A stretch of DNA of 64,000 bases from Anthopleura xanthogrammica (taxonomy: Eukaryota; Cnidaria; Anthozoa; Actiniaria; Actiniidae), in assembly GCA_964019055.1 (NCBI GenBank), contig OZ025211.1:5347835-5411834 (forward strand), given 5' to 3'. Shown piece after piece: positions 45,869 through 59,000 of the stretch. Made by a program: the position numbers and the translations under genes. Positions within the stretch are counted from its first letter, which is position 1; each line of letters starts with the position of its first letter. The notes beneath the pieces were generated by a model. It saw only the letters and a program-made list of their open reading frames with translations. It ran no database searches and had not been told where the DNA came from.

Positions 45869-47457
45869 TGGTCTCTTCAACTGACTATGCAAATTCTCGA
45901 TTAAAATTCTTAAGTCTCGGGGGACAGAACATGCCATGTTCTTGATGAACAGAACTTTTCATTCCATTTCTTTTATTTCGAAGCTACCAAAATATGTCGT
46001 ATATTTACTTTTATTGAAAGATTCATTTTCTTTTCTTTTACAAAAAAAATAGCAAACAAATGCATACACACAATGGTCTCGTAAGAATGACTTAATATTC
46101 TAAATCGGTTAGAGAATAAACACTCGTGCTTTATGGTATTTAAAGCTCTTCGCAGTGATAGAATACTCCAGTTTCGCATTCGCAGATGCAAACCGCTGTT
46201 TTTGAAGACGGACTCATTTGCACAGTCGTAGCCTCGTTTATGAGTCAGCTATTCAACGACATCATTAAATCGGAATGTAATGCCGTGAAAAAAAGTAAAC
46301 AAACACTAGATTAACACTCGTCGAAAGCGTTCAATGAAAACTTTTAACAAACTTTTAATTTCGCCTATTTTCAAACTAGAATAAAAATATATATATTGTT
46401 GTACGAGTATTAATTTCTTAAGGTGTATTAAGGTGTATTGGGCCTCATGCTTGATTAGGTCAAGAGGCTGCCGAATATAGACCGAAGACAACTTACTGAG
46501 GTATAAGGGTTGTTACCATACCTTGGTTAACATTTATTGTGTGTAAACGTCGGCAAAAAAAGTAAAATACCATTCAAGACAATAGAAAGTTTACCACGAT
46601 TTACTCTTCTATCAGGCATGGTTAAAGAACAGTAACCGCGGTGCGATGATTATTTATGCGTATCTTGCACTTCTTTTCGTGGAATGCGAGTGGTTTTATT
46701 TGCATTACAATGATGCATGGTAGCGCTCTCTGAATATGAAAATTAAACTCAGCACCGTCTCTACTTCATGCCGGTATTTTTGAATTCCCCAATTTTTTTC
46801 TGATTAGACAACTATGGTCATTTTAGCATGTGTAAGCAATTATTCTTTGAACTATGATCATGAGCATTAACCTCGACTTTTTAAAACCGTTGTAAACGTC
46901 CAAGTGTAAACACGGCGTTAGTCGTCAGATATATTAGTTATAAAAGCTTAGAAGAAGCCCGAGTGAATGCAGTCATTACTTACAAACTATACAATACAAT
47001 ACAATACAATACAATACAATAACTTTATTAGGTTCCCTATAGATGGGTTCTTCATACCTAATTTACAAAATGAATATATAAATATAAATATAGATATAGA
47101 TATATTGATACTGAAACAAAGGCTAAGAAACTTCAAAACTGCCCGCCAAACGCTCCCGATCGAAGCCACCATCAGAAAGCATGGTTTCTGATGATGACCT
47201 CAGTCGAAAACGCTCAACCAACAACCCCAAAATCTCCCAGCTCCTGTATCAGTATAAACATATTTTCAGCGTATCATGTCACAAACATAGATATAATATA
47301 TATGGCAAACAATGTATTAAAAAAAAAAACAACTGTGAAATCAGCACGGCGCTAGTACTCACTGCTGTTTTGCTCACTTTCGATAGTATTTTGCATACGG
47401 TGTAAACACTTGTAAACTTTAGCGATAGCATGGCTCTGCACTCAAATTACCTCCTAT
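45869..47457. other. Spacer with a retroelement-like tail
   Basis: (ATACA)n at 46988-47021 is followed by ATAACTTTATTAGG, like the tail at 16906. No gene seen. Confidence 0.45.
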
Positions 47458-47683
47458 GTTACAGTCGGCGAATCGAAAAATCGTGGGCCCCCAGAAATAT
47501 TTCAGAAATCGTTTATCGTTCGTTGAACAAGATGAAACGACTCTCTAACTACGACAAAATTATCTGACTACAAATCAGTCGAATTTCTTGCAGTTAGAGA
47601 GTTGTTTCAGATTGTTCAACGAGCGATACACGATTTCTGAAATATTTCTGGGTGCCCACGGTCTTTCGATTTGCACTGTAACT
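47458..47683. mobile_element. Foldback MITE with arms of about 80 bp
   Basis: The left arm contains CCAGAAATATTTCAGAAATC and the right arm its complement, extending to CGACTCTCTAACT/AGTTAGAGAGTTG around a short centre. It sits just downstream of copy C. Confidence 0.88.
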
Positions 47684-47763
47684 TGCCAAATAAAAATCCA
47701 AGTACAAAGCAGTAGTTAAGATAGAGTCTTCTTAAAAATTGTATACAATACTGCAGTGAACAG

Positions 47764-48849
47764 CTAAGTTTTGAAATAAAATGTTTCCCTTGATGTTATT
47801 TCATGCAACGAGTCAGTTCTTTGCTCGGAAATTCTAATATCGGAATCCCCTGTATTCGCGGTAAGAAAGGGACTAACATTTGAAGGGGATTCGACATTAA
47901 TCCTTAACTCTTGTTCTCCTGTTGCTACCTTTGCACATACTTCAAGGTGACTCTTGAATAAACTTCTGGCAAAGGTATTGGAGCACGATAAACACTTCTT
48001 GGGTCTTTCATCTCCACAAAACTCTGCTATCTCAAGCACCCCAAGGACGATTGCCAAGGCATTCTTTGCGAGTAACACTGAAATGTCCAGGTGGTAACCA
48101 TGCCATAGTACTAGACGTAAGACTAGGAATGGTACATTGACGAAAAACAGAAAGGAAAAGATGTAAAGGATCTTGAAGGACAAAGGCGAAACTTGACCGT
48201 TGGCGTGAAATTTATTGTGTTTCAACTCATAGAGAGCAAAGACTGGCAGAAAGAAATTTATGCACGAGAAAATCAGAATGGCTATCTTCACTGAATCAGG
48301 TATGGCTTCCTTTTCGAATAGGTACTCGAGCATTTCAACGCTGTCGAATAAATCGAGAGTAACAGCACCGCATATTTTCTCCAAGTAGAATTTTCTTGAT
48401 GTTTGGGGTTTGGAGTCGTGGTGAGCGAAGAGAAGAAAAAGAAACAACGCTGGAGTGATACACAGACACATCTTCAGCATATTTGGACCAAACACCATTG
48501 TTTTCTCGTCAAGTTCATTCGCCTTGGTTCTAAAAAGCGTGGCTAGTTGAGGAACGAGATGTAACGCGTACACAAGCCAAGCAATGTAGGCAAAAGCAAG
48601 TTCATCTTGGAAAAACCCTTGTCCTTGATCAAAACTGTGTCTTCGTTTGCTGTTCAGACGACGATACGATATTAGCATAGCTGTTATCCACGTCGCTAGA
48701 ACCACTCCATCGGATAAAAGCCATGCAAACCATCTAGGACTCTCTCCTTGTATCAAATAATAATCAAGAATTGCTCCTTGGAACATAAGGAAAAGGACAC
48801 CAAGAATCCTTGCAACATGACGACGCCAGATTGCTGTTTTCTTGCCCAT
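47764..48849 (-). CDS. TMEM121-like protein with C2HC finger, copy C, altered C-terminus
   Basis: 361 residues. Residues 1 to about 336 follow copies A and B (all segments and the C286, C289, H301, C305 ligands kept). The tail then diverges after TANTGD and continues about 25 residues through sequence that matches the 3' UTR of copy A (AATAACATCAAGGGAAAC), to a stop at 47766-47764. The ancestral stop has been lost. Further changes (Ala306, Val308) lie right after the finger. The frame is otherwise clean, so the copy may still be expressed. Confidence 0.78.
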   Translation of the reverse strand: MGKKTAIWRRHVARILGVLFLMFQGAILDYYLIQGESPRWFAWLLSDGVVLATWITAMLISYRRLNSKRRHSFDQGQGFFQDELAFAYIAWLVYALHLVPQLATLFRTKANELDEKTMVFGPNMLKMCLCITPALFLFLLFAHHDSKPQTSRKFYLEKICGAVTLDLFDSVEMLEYLFEKEAIPDSVKIAILIFSCINFFLPVFALYELKHNKFHANGQVSPLSFKILYIFSFLFFVNVPFLVLRLVLWHGYHLDISVLLAKNALAIVLGVLEIAEFCGDERPKKCLSCSNTFARSLFKSHLEVCAKVATGEQELRINVESPSNVSPFLTANTGDSDIRISEQRTDSLHEITSRETFYFKT

Positions 48850-50047
48850 GTTTTTGTTTTATTAAGACTTGTTGAATACACGAGATTACAACGTGTCTGA
48901 CCTTTGTTATTCATTTGACAGGTTCTATACCAAAATGATGATATGAGCTCCAATCAATGGATTAGTACTCGAATACTAAATTATGATCTTCGATCAAAGA
49001 AACGGAAAAAGAAATTCGTGATTGGTTAAATACTTGACATTTATTCTTGTTTGTCAATACTCTCTGACGTTTTATCCGCGGAGCTTTATTCTATGTCACA
49101 GCACGCAGCGTGGTGTATTGTATATTCTACAGCAAGTTAATGATCCAGAAACAATACAAAATGATTCATGAAAAAAGAATTAAAATAATAAAGATATCTC
49201 TAATCTTCAAAGAAAACAAAGCTATTACAAGAACAGTCGAGGACGCAGACGGTCACAGCGAGTTGATAACGAATGCCTAAACGATTATAATTGCGAGAGA
49301 AAATTCAGCAGCATTGCTAGAACAAGAAAGAAATCTAGGTGCCTAGTAAACAAGGCAGGTGCAATTTTCCTAATAGTCAAAAAAGAACCCAAAACCCTAT
49401 ATTCTTAATAAAGTATACTTTTGCCTGTGGACAGGAAAAACTTGAGTAGGTAATGAAGAGGTAGCAATTTACAACCCTTTTTTGATCAATACGGGATTTG
49501 ACTAGGCTCAGTTAATATTGATGATGAGATTATAATGAAAACATATGGATATTCACAGGTACGGTATTGATATTGTGATAGTGTTTTAGTGTGCAGTTTG
49601 AATTAATGTTGTCATCCAGACGTCATTTACCAGCTGAATGGCAAGTTTTCAATAAAAATGTACACTGATTAATGCCCTCAAAATGATATTCATGAGATTC
49701 ATATATCTGAATTCGCTGAGCTATACCACTATTGACATATATTCAGGTGCTGCTTCGTCTTTGCGTTCTCCCGAGTTAAGCGTTTGATATTGTGGAGAAG
49801 AATTGCTTCTAAGAAGATCTTGGTACATGTGTCCATTAACTGCCCTAAAATCCTGAGATTGGCGGTCCGTGCTCTATACTTGCCGGGACGTTACCGGAGT
49901 TAACTCTAAGCTATTGGAGTATTCAGGATGTCGATCACTTTGGCTTGGTAAAGTGTGTGATATAGGTACAGTTTTTGGGTTATTGGCCTCGACTGGATTG
50001 ACATTGTCACGACATAAATTCAATATGGTTACACTGGAAACCGATTC
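48850..50047. other. Upstream flank of copy C, and 3' region of the receptor gene
   Basis: 48850-49330 is homologous to the 5' flank of copy B. 49560-50047 should hold the 3' UTR of the minus-strand receptor gene. No other gene seen. Confidence 0.55.
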
Positions 50048-53000
50048 CTATGTGGTGGCACCCGCAGCATTGTCATATGTGACACTATCCACAGCCTCGT
50101 AGGTGCCTTCCTGGACAGCTGATGCTGGTCTTGCGCTTGAAATTCTGGTAGCTGTTCTATTCTCAAAAACTGTGTTCTGGATAAAGGAGAAACAATGGAA
50201 TACAATTTTATGTTACTGCAAGGGGAAAAAACTAATCAACATCGAATTGGACGACACCATATGTTAACATTTATCATGCTGAAAAATAGCGGATAATCTT
50301 CTTGATCCCTTTCATCATCATAACGAAATAGCCATTTGACAATCGAACCTCGGTTCATGTGTACCTTAAGATATATGAGTGTTCCTTGAAGTCGTTTGTT
50401 TGGTACTAATTCACACTTGACAAGTCATTCGCCGAAGGCTAAGTGAATATCGGTGAATTTGTACCGGGCGCGACCACAAAACACATTGTTTCCCGAGGTT
50501 CCAGTCAATAAGTGTTTTGTTGTATACCAACTGTCAAAGAACACAAAACATTCATTCGAATTTTTAATTATTTGACTTTAAAAACTTAGAAAATGTTAAG
50601 TTTCCGGTGAAATCACTTCCGGTTTTTTTTATTTCCCGGAAAATAACATATTGTTGCCCGCTGGAAGCCGTTGCCGGGAAAACATCCAAACTTGTTCACG
50701 TTCACGTGATACCCTATCGCCCAATCAGAGTACGAATGGACTTTGACAGCTGGTATATAACAATCACCGATATTCACTGAGCCTGAGGTGAATAACTGTT
50801 TTAGTATATACCAACAAGGGAACCTCTAGAAAAGTTAATTAAGTCACGCTCCAGCCATATATGGAAGCCATTACATTGATTCTTGCACGACTCATTTCCA
50901 TATTAATTCATTGTCACCAGTTCAAACTTACAGTACTTATAGTGACAAACATTGGCTAATAACTGTCAAAAAAGAAAGTTTCTAAGGTGTATTGTCAGCT
51001 TAGGATCAACAAAATCTGATAAAGAGTGCTGCGGAAAAAGTACATTTGACCAGGAAGCCCTTTCTGCACTTGACCCATTTGAACCAATCACAGCGCGCGA
51101 AATTGTATCGTTTGGATATAACATCCAATATTCACCTATAACGAACCAATGAGACATGCCATCTATGTAGGATCCCGCGTTGGTATATACTAAACATATT
51201 TTTTACACAATATATACACTGGCATTATTTCACGAGGGGATACGAATACCTGAGGAAGTCCTTCTTGTGAAGACGACATCGAATCAGCGATAACATTTCC
51301 ATTTCTACAAATGAATAATCAAGAGACAAGCAAGTATAACAAAAAATAAGTTACCATAAAATATATTTTATAAAAGAACTCTCAAACATTAGTACCTTAC
51401 GTCTTGTGTTCTTCCTAAAATTTTAACTAAAAAAAGAAAAGACGGGCAAATACATTAATGTATATCACGTGATAACGCAGCTGCACCCCTCCCAACACCC
51501 CTAGGTCCCCCCAAGCCCCCCCAAAACACTTTGTAACAGAATAGGCATTAATTGAAGGCTGACACGTGCTAACTTATCAGAATATAAACAGCTATCTTAA
51601 AGCAAACGCATGTTTGACAATAACGTAAACAGGCAGTCCAGTATTAACTATAAGTCGCATTCGGAAATCATGACTTCTTAAATATAGTTTGGAAATATAT
51701 AGTTATCACCATGTTCATAAATACGCGCTGGCGCCAGTTGAAATCGTATTGTAAATTAGGCATTTCGCTGCCGTCAATCAAACCGTTTGGAATGTTTTTA
51801 AGCCGCGGAGTATTTGAATGGAAAATCCAAGAAATATGTCATTTTATAGTACACTCGACAAAATTACTCGATTCTGATTGGTCTAGAGGAATACAATTAG
51901 AGCGTTAATTGGTACTCCGTACGAGTACCAATTAAGTCGCTATGGAAACACGGCCAAAAGCGGCAAATTTCCCCAGTGAAATTCCCAAAAAATCAGTGTT
52001 TTATAGATTAAAATGGAAAAATTTCAGAAAACAGTTCAATACACACATAGGAAGGCCTCAAATCATGATAACTAGACAAATTCAAGACGTAATAAATCCT
52101 GTTTTGTAGTAGAAAGTCGTTTTTTCTTTCTAGTTTTCGCCAAACAATTTGAGTTGGAGCTTTGAATGTTCTCGTTTTATTACCTGTTGTCCTTTGTGGT
52201 TTTCTCGAAAAATAAATTCAACACCACATCTATAATTGTACAATATGTAGAAAACAGCTAACAATAGTTTTAAAGCAAATATCTTTCCGTTTAGCGAAAA
52301 AACACAGCGAGTAGAGGCTCGTTTTTTGTTTTAAAATAGTTAAGATCAAATCTTACCGGCAAACTGTCGAGTAGTTGAAGAGAGACGAATTCAGCTATTT
52401 ATCACGAGTTAATTGATCCTAAGTTGTCAATCCAGTCTTGAAATAATAAAATCTTCAGATAATTCACCATTCAAAGAAAATAGCAGCGAAATTCTTCAAG
52501 CTACAGGAGGGAATAATATCCAAAGCACATGGTCTGATCACTGGCGGAGTCGTTTACGGCAAGTTGTACTTCAAAACTTTTAACTTGAACGACATATTTG
52601 TCGCTTTTATCCCTTTTGATGTTGTCCAGCTAACTTGTTTTAAAAGAAAGTATTTTTGAAATTGTGTTTTTTGCAGTTATTAGCAAATGCTAAGAGGAAA
52701 AAAACTTATTTTAGCGAACTGTAAACTCTCAACTTTCGCTTAGTTTTCACACAGTACGTTTTCAAAGAAAAGTCGCTTCTTGATTCGCTGTTTAGCTGTC
52801 AGTACTGTCATTCAATAGTTGTAAACATGCATTAAAATGGCTTTTTACTTGAGATGTAAAATTATTTTCTAGTATTTTGTAGTTCAAATCATACATAAAA
52901 TACTAATTTAAAAAGGTTTTACAGCAACGTTAACACTTTCTATGCTGTTCTTGACTTAGCTTTCTTGGAGAAGGGTCGGTTATAGCAAAGGCAATGAAGA

Positions 53001-56000
53001 TGGATGAATGCCTTCGCTTCGCATTTTTTATAAAATTTTGTTGAGTGAACTATAAATAAAAAATCGCACGACCTTCTCGTACAATTTGGCAGTTCAATTC
53101 ATAGGCACTCGTAATTTTTTGGAAGTTCTTTAATTGGTATAAAAATGCAAAAATATATTCAAGCAAGTGTATGTACAAGAATATATTCAAGCAAAAACAG
53201 GTATTCGGACCCAAGCTAAGGAATGAGGGAGGGTTGTAGGGGAGGGGGAGAGAGGGTGTTTAAGAGATGTGTAGTTTTTTAACGACTGTATAACGAATGG
53301 TATGATACATACAGAATGGAGAAAAGATTAATTGTGAGTGAAGGCAACGTTTCGAAACATGAGCTCATTTTTCGCGGCGGCGTGGGGAAGGTGAACTATA
53401 AATATACGATGGTTCTGGGATGGTCGTTCGTTCTACCAAGTGTTTCTCATCAGGGGTTAAGACACAAGGTAGAGGTCAGTGTCCGACCTACACGTTTCAA
53501 AACCTATGGCGCCAAAGGCTCAACCCTACGTGCAACGAAACGACCAGGGACACACCACGTTGACCTGTGTTGTATGTTGAAGATATATATCGGTCGGTCG
53601 CGTGTGTGGTAAGTTAAACTGACATAAAGAACGGTGTAGGATACGGAATTAAAGTGAGAAAGGTTAAAGACTTACTTAAGTTGACTTGAGTGGTTTGTAA
53701 AACTTGTTTACGGCTTGCAATGTGGTCTTTGCTGGCATATTCGAAGATGAATAGATCGTATAGAGGAAGTGAAGGAATGTGGGGAATGTATGTGGTGTAA
53801 TATGAGTAACATGGGATTGGGTGTCCTGTGTTTCAAGCTTATTCTTACACTAGCTTCCATATATTTCCATATATTACCAATTTCTTAGGGCCTAGCCACC
53901 TTATATAGTTTTTTCACTCTATTTTCTATCCATGTACTCTCCTCATTATACCCCATTATATCACATTTACTATATTTTATTTAACACTTAGGCAAATAAT
54001 TTACACCCCATACCTACTTCACCCTAGTTTATTTCTCATCACTCAATCCACAAATCTCCAGCATACTATAGTTTCAATATTTATATCAATATTTATATCT
54101 AGTCATAATTATATTTTACAACATATTTAATTTAATTTTAAGTTTACTCACATACACACTCCCTGCATACACCATACTCACACACAGGGACAAACTCTGG
54201 ACATTATGATACCATTTCAAAGCTACCAAAAACGGATCCAAGACAAGCAAACTACAAAAGTCTACTGATACTCCACTGACTACATCAACAGTCACCTACA
54301 ACTGAACACAGAACTAAGAAGAAGAACCAAAAACACAGCCTACCTCCAACCACCATCTATAAGAGCCATTTTCGAGGTACCACAACAAGCTAACTATACG
54401 AACATTATACCTATAATTACGAACCAAGAAACACATATAACCGGATCAGCCTCCAAGCCCAAAAATAATGTACCCTCAAGCCATGCGACACAACACATTT
54501 TTACCAAATAGCTCCCAAGCTCTAAGTCATCACCAATTTAAAAACCATCAACTACAGACGAGGAATCATCTACAAACTATCCAGCCCCTATGCTACAAGC
54601 CACAACCTATCACAATACAGACCCCAACACTCCAAGAATCGATCTACAAACACCCCCGTTCTGGTTCAACACAGCTCCACCTCGAATTCCCACAACTGCC
54701 TTCGCCTCAAGCCATGCATGTTTGTCCCTCACTCACCATACCAAACAAACATCACCCCACCACCCACACCGTATATTTTTACCATATATTAGCATTTAGT
54801 TTTATAATAAATCTTTATTTACCTTATAAACGCCTCTTCGTCTCGCCATCCTCCGTTATTGACCTATTTAAACTACACCACACAACACCATCCATTCGTA
54901 CAATCCGTACTTATCCGTCGCTTCGTTCATCTCCTATTTCACCTACCCTACCACACACCACCGCTGACCGCACACAGGTAACCCACCAAACATAACAACA
55001 ACAAAAGTTTCTTTCCTTTCCCACCCACCCCTAAAAAACCCTAGTGCCCCCGTTTCGGAATTCCGGCCCCCCCACATACAAGCCTCACTCACAAGACCCT
55101 ACTTATTCTCGGCCACACAAGAAATTCCCCCTTTCGCGCCAGACGTTCAGAAAACATCCATGTCACATACAGGAGACACCCGCAGACTAGCCCTTGAACT
55201 AGGGCACGTAAGCTCTCTACAGCCATCCCGAGGTACGATTTTCATTTCGCTACACGAACACATTATATATTCCTGCATATTTCCCTCTCCAAGTTCTTCC
55301 CTTGTCCTAACTACAAACTCTCCTTCGCCCCCCATGGCTTATTCCCGCGCATATACATATCCCCACGGCAGAACCGGTTTCTAGACGCTACGTGTAGGGT
55401 GAAGCTCCGGGCCTGAGAGTTTTGAAACACGTTGGTTGTTACAACCACCTTCTTGCGCCTTCACCCCTGAAGATAAGCGCAAGATTGAGCGTCTAGATAT
55501 TCACACACATACACACACCGACCGTTCTCTGCCTACATGTGAGCTCACTCTATATCACATACAAACGAAACCCTTCCTTCTATCCCTATCCACACTCCCC
55601 CAAACACACGCCATCGCCCTTACAATCTACTTTCCCCTTTACCTCACAATGCTTTCCGTCTCGAAATACCACGCGTTCGTACCATCTACATTTCTTTGCC
55701 GCATGGCCGCTTACACACGCATACCTACGTAGTTTAATCCACATGCACACCGATGTATTTAGATCTACGCCTTTATTATTACTATCATCATCATTATTAC
55801 TACTATTACTATTATCATTATTATTATGATCTATTACTATCACTCCCTTATGTTGTTTCGCTACCTCCATTCTAAGACTAGGTATACTATATTTACCCCT
55901 TTATTATACAACATTATAACTTCAAAACCCTACTATACATTCCCTTTCACTATTATCGTCTTGTATATCCGACACACGATTTTTCTTCCATGTATATACA

Positions 56001-59000
56001 CATATTACGATACATCTCGCACCATTGTAGTACAGCCAATCTTCCCACATCTATGCACTACCACACACTCTTACATGAATGCTGGAACTCATCTGGGCGC
56101 TCTCTTATGCACTTGTGCGGTTCCCTAGAACTGTGGATTTGTATAGATTAGCATCCATCCCACACACTATTTCCCCCCTCTCTTTACACACACACAAAAC
56201 AATGAACAACCCCTACCACAGCCCCCAACACACAAACACACATCTACTACTCCCCCCTTAGCTTGGGTCCGAATACCAGTTTTTGTTCGAGTTAACTCGG
56301 GCACACTCTGCCCGAGTTAATTCCCACATATTTAAATACAAGAACTTTCAAAACATTACTCGTACCTATTAATTTCCAAATTGTACTCGAGGTCGTGCGA
56401 TTACTATACAAATATGTTAATATGTTTTTAATATATCTTTGCCCTAAAATTACTCGTTCATTTGCTTGAAGATGCCAGAATAATAACATTAAAATTATTC
56501 TTACGTGCACAGAACTTAAAAGCTCTACGGCGACGTCAAATGAACGAGTAATTTTTGGATTCTAAGATATTCTGATCATCAAAACTTACTAAAAAACAAT
56601 AAAGCAGTAGTATTGTTGTCTCAATTTTCTAAACAAAGACATATTTCTTCGAGTTTTAATTCAAATACTCGACTGAAATACGAAATCCGAACGGTTTGCT
56701 TGACGGCAGCCAAATGCCAAATGAGCATACAATACGATTTGAACTGGCGCCAGTGCGTAGTTATGAACATGGTGGTAATAAATGATTTGTTCCTAAATAA
56801 TCTAGCTATGGTTATCTATAGTTATATTTTGCATTAGTCAGTTACTTTTAAAGTCATTATGATACGCACCATCCTTTTGTCGTTTAAAGCAAATATAGGC
56901 AATTAGTACTGCAACTGCCAGTACTAACATCACAACAATTACAGCAAGACCAATAACCACAGAATCGCCTGAAATTCATTTTCATGCGTTAGCTAGTGGA
57001 CGTATGAATAAGTATAGATTCAGTATTTACAAAAGATAAGGTGAACATTCATATGGACAATAGCTCTAATGCACTGCTTTCCAATTCGAGACAACTTGTC
57101 ATTTCCTTGAGTATTAGTTCTTTATAAGTATTTGGAGTACTTACTCGATTCTCCTTTTTTTTGATATCCTAGAAGAAGAAATAAGGAATTAAAGACATTG
57201 AATATACAAACTAATGAAGGAAAGGAAGAAACCAATAACGAACGAAAGGAAGGGAGGGAGGGAGGGAAAACGACGAAAAAAATGCAAGCATGGAAGTATG
57301 GATGAATAATAACGAAATAATAAACGAGGGAATCGATGGATCGATGGATCGATGCATGTGGGTAGATGGATGGGAGGGTGGGTGAGTATGTGTCAGTGAA
57401 CAGCTCACCAATCTCAATATCCAATGTATCAAAAAGAAATACGTTATACATGTTTATTCAATAAATTAAAAATTGTAAAACTTTAAATTACCTGTGACGA
57501 CGAGTCTCACTACATTATTAGTTTTTAAACTGTTCATCCGGAACGTACAGCCATATTGTCCGCCGTCAGCTTTTGTCACATTGAAAATAATGAGTGTTGC
57601 AAGGTTGGCTTTACCCACTCGAGTAGGGTTTTGTAACCTTTTTGGAAAAGATGAGCTCAGCTTGAATACCCAGTTGGATCTTGTATCTGCAGTACCGATC
57701 TCTGTTCTCGAACCATTTTTGTTATAAAAACTCCACTGAAGAGACAAAGAATTTTGATTCTCTTTTTTCTTCGGATGGTCATATTCCCAGACAAGTTTAG
57801 CATTACCACCTTCCACAACAAACATGACACTTGTAGGAATTTTAGTGAATTTTGGTACTGCTTGTCCTAACATCGAATAAAATATAGCTTTAGTAAAACT
57901 AATTAGTTCTAGTTATGGGCAAGTAGGTAAGTACTAGGTAGATAGGTAGATGAGTAGGTGAGTAGGTGGGTATGTTGGTAGGTGGGTAGGTGGGTAGGTG
58001 GGTAGGTTGGTAGGTAGGAAGGTGTGTCGGTGGGAAGATGTGTAGGTGGGTAGGTTGGTAGGTTGGTAGGTGGGAAGGTTGGTAGGTTTTTAGGTGGGTA
58101 GGTGGGTAGGTGGGTAGGTGGGTAGGTTTTTAGGTGGGTAGGTGGGTAGGTGGGTAGGTGGGTAGGTGGGTAGGTGGGTAGGTGGGTAGGTGGGTAGGTG
58201 GGTAGGTGGGTAGGTGGGTAGGTGGGTAGGTGGGTAGGTGGGTAGGTTACTCGATGCTCCTGTTTCTTGATACCCTAGAAAAATACCCAGGAATTAAAGA
58301 CATCGAATATAAAAACTATTGAATAAAAGGAAGAAACCAACAACAAACGAAAGGGAGGGAAGGAGGGAAGACAACGAAAAAACACCGCAAGCATGGAAGT
58401 AGGGATGAATAATAATGAAATAATATACGAGGGAATCGATGGATAGATGCATGTGGGTAGATGGATGCGAGGGTGGGTGAGTATGTGTCAGTGAACAGCT
58501 CACCAATCTCAATATCCAATGTATAAAAAAGAAATACGTTGTACATGTATATTGAACAAAACTTTAAATTACCTGTGACGACGAGTCTCACTACATTATT
58601 AGTTGTTAAACTGTTCATCCGAAACGTACAGCCATATTGTCCGCCGTCAGCTTTTGTCACATTGAAAATAATGAACGTTGCAAGGTTGGCTTTACTCACT
58701 CGAGTAGGGTTTTGTAACCTTTTTGGACAAGATGAGCTCAGCTTGAATACCCAGTTGGATCTTGCATCTGCAGTACCGATCTCTGTTCTCGAACCATTTT
58801 TGTTATAAAAACTCCACTGAAGAGACAAAGAATTTTGATTCTCTTTTTTCTTCGGATGATCATATTCCCAGACAAGTTTAGCATTACCACCTTCCACAAC
58901 ATACATGACACTTGGAGGAATTTTAGTGAATTTTGGTACTGCTTGTCCTAACATCGAATCAAATATAGCTTTAGTAAAACTAATTAGTTCTAGTTATGGG

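Larger units (their letters stand above)
51690..56830. mobile_element. Inverted-repeat element split by a nested element
   Basis: 51690-51850 pairs with 56640-56830 (e.g. ACCATGTTCATAA and CTGGCGCCAGT on both arms). 53056-53140 pairs with 56330-56420 (AATCGCACGACC). The arms belong to the dispersed family also seen at 20510-20610. The centre is taken by 53187-56290. All of it lies in the receptor intron between 51426 and 56870. A 13-bp perfect hairpin (TTAATTGGTACTC and complement) is at 51906-51936. Confidence 0.6.

Noticed and set aside
18342..48849. TMEM121-like copies as retroposed (processed) genes
   Set aside because: Several hundred bp of 5' and 3' flank are shared between copies and no poly-A tails or target duplications are seen, so segmental duplication is more likely.
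54468..54995. 175-codon plus-strand ORF in the C/A-rich element
   Set aside because: Composition follows the strand skew (few G, hence few stops); no domain or motif recognised, so not called as a gene.
56293..56319. Helitron 3' end hairpin
   Set aside because: The hairpin lies outside the TIR and no CTRR end or 5' TC partner was found; Helitrons lack TIRs.
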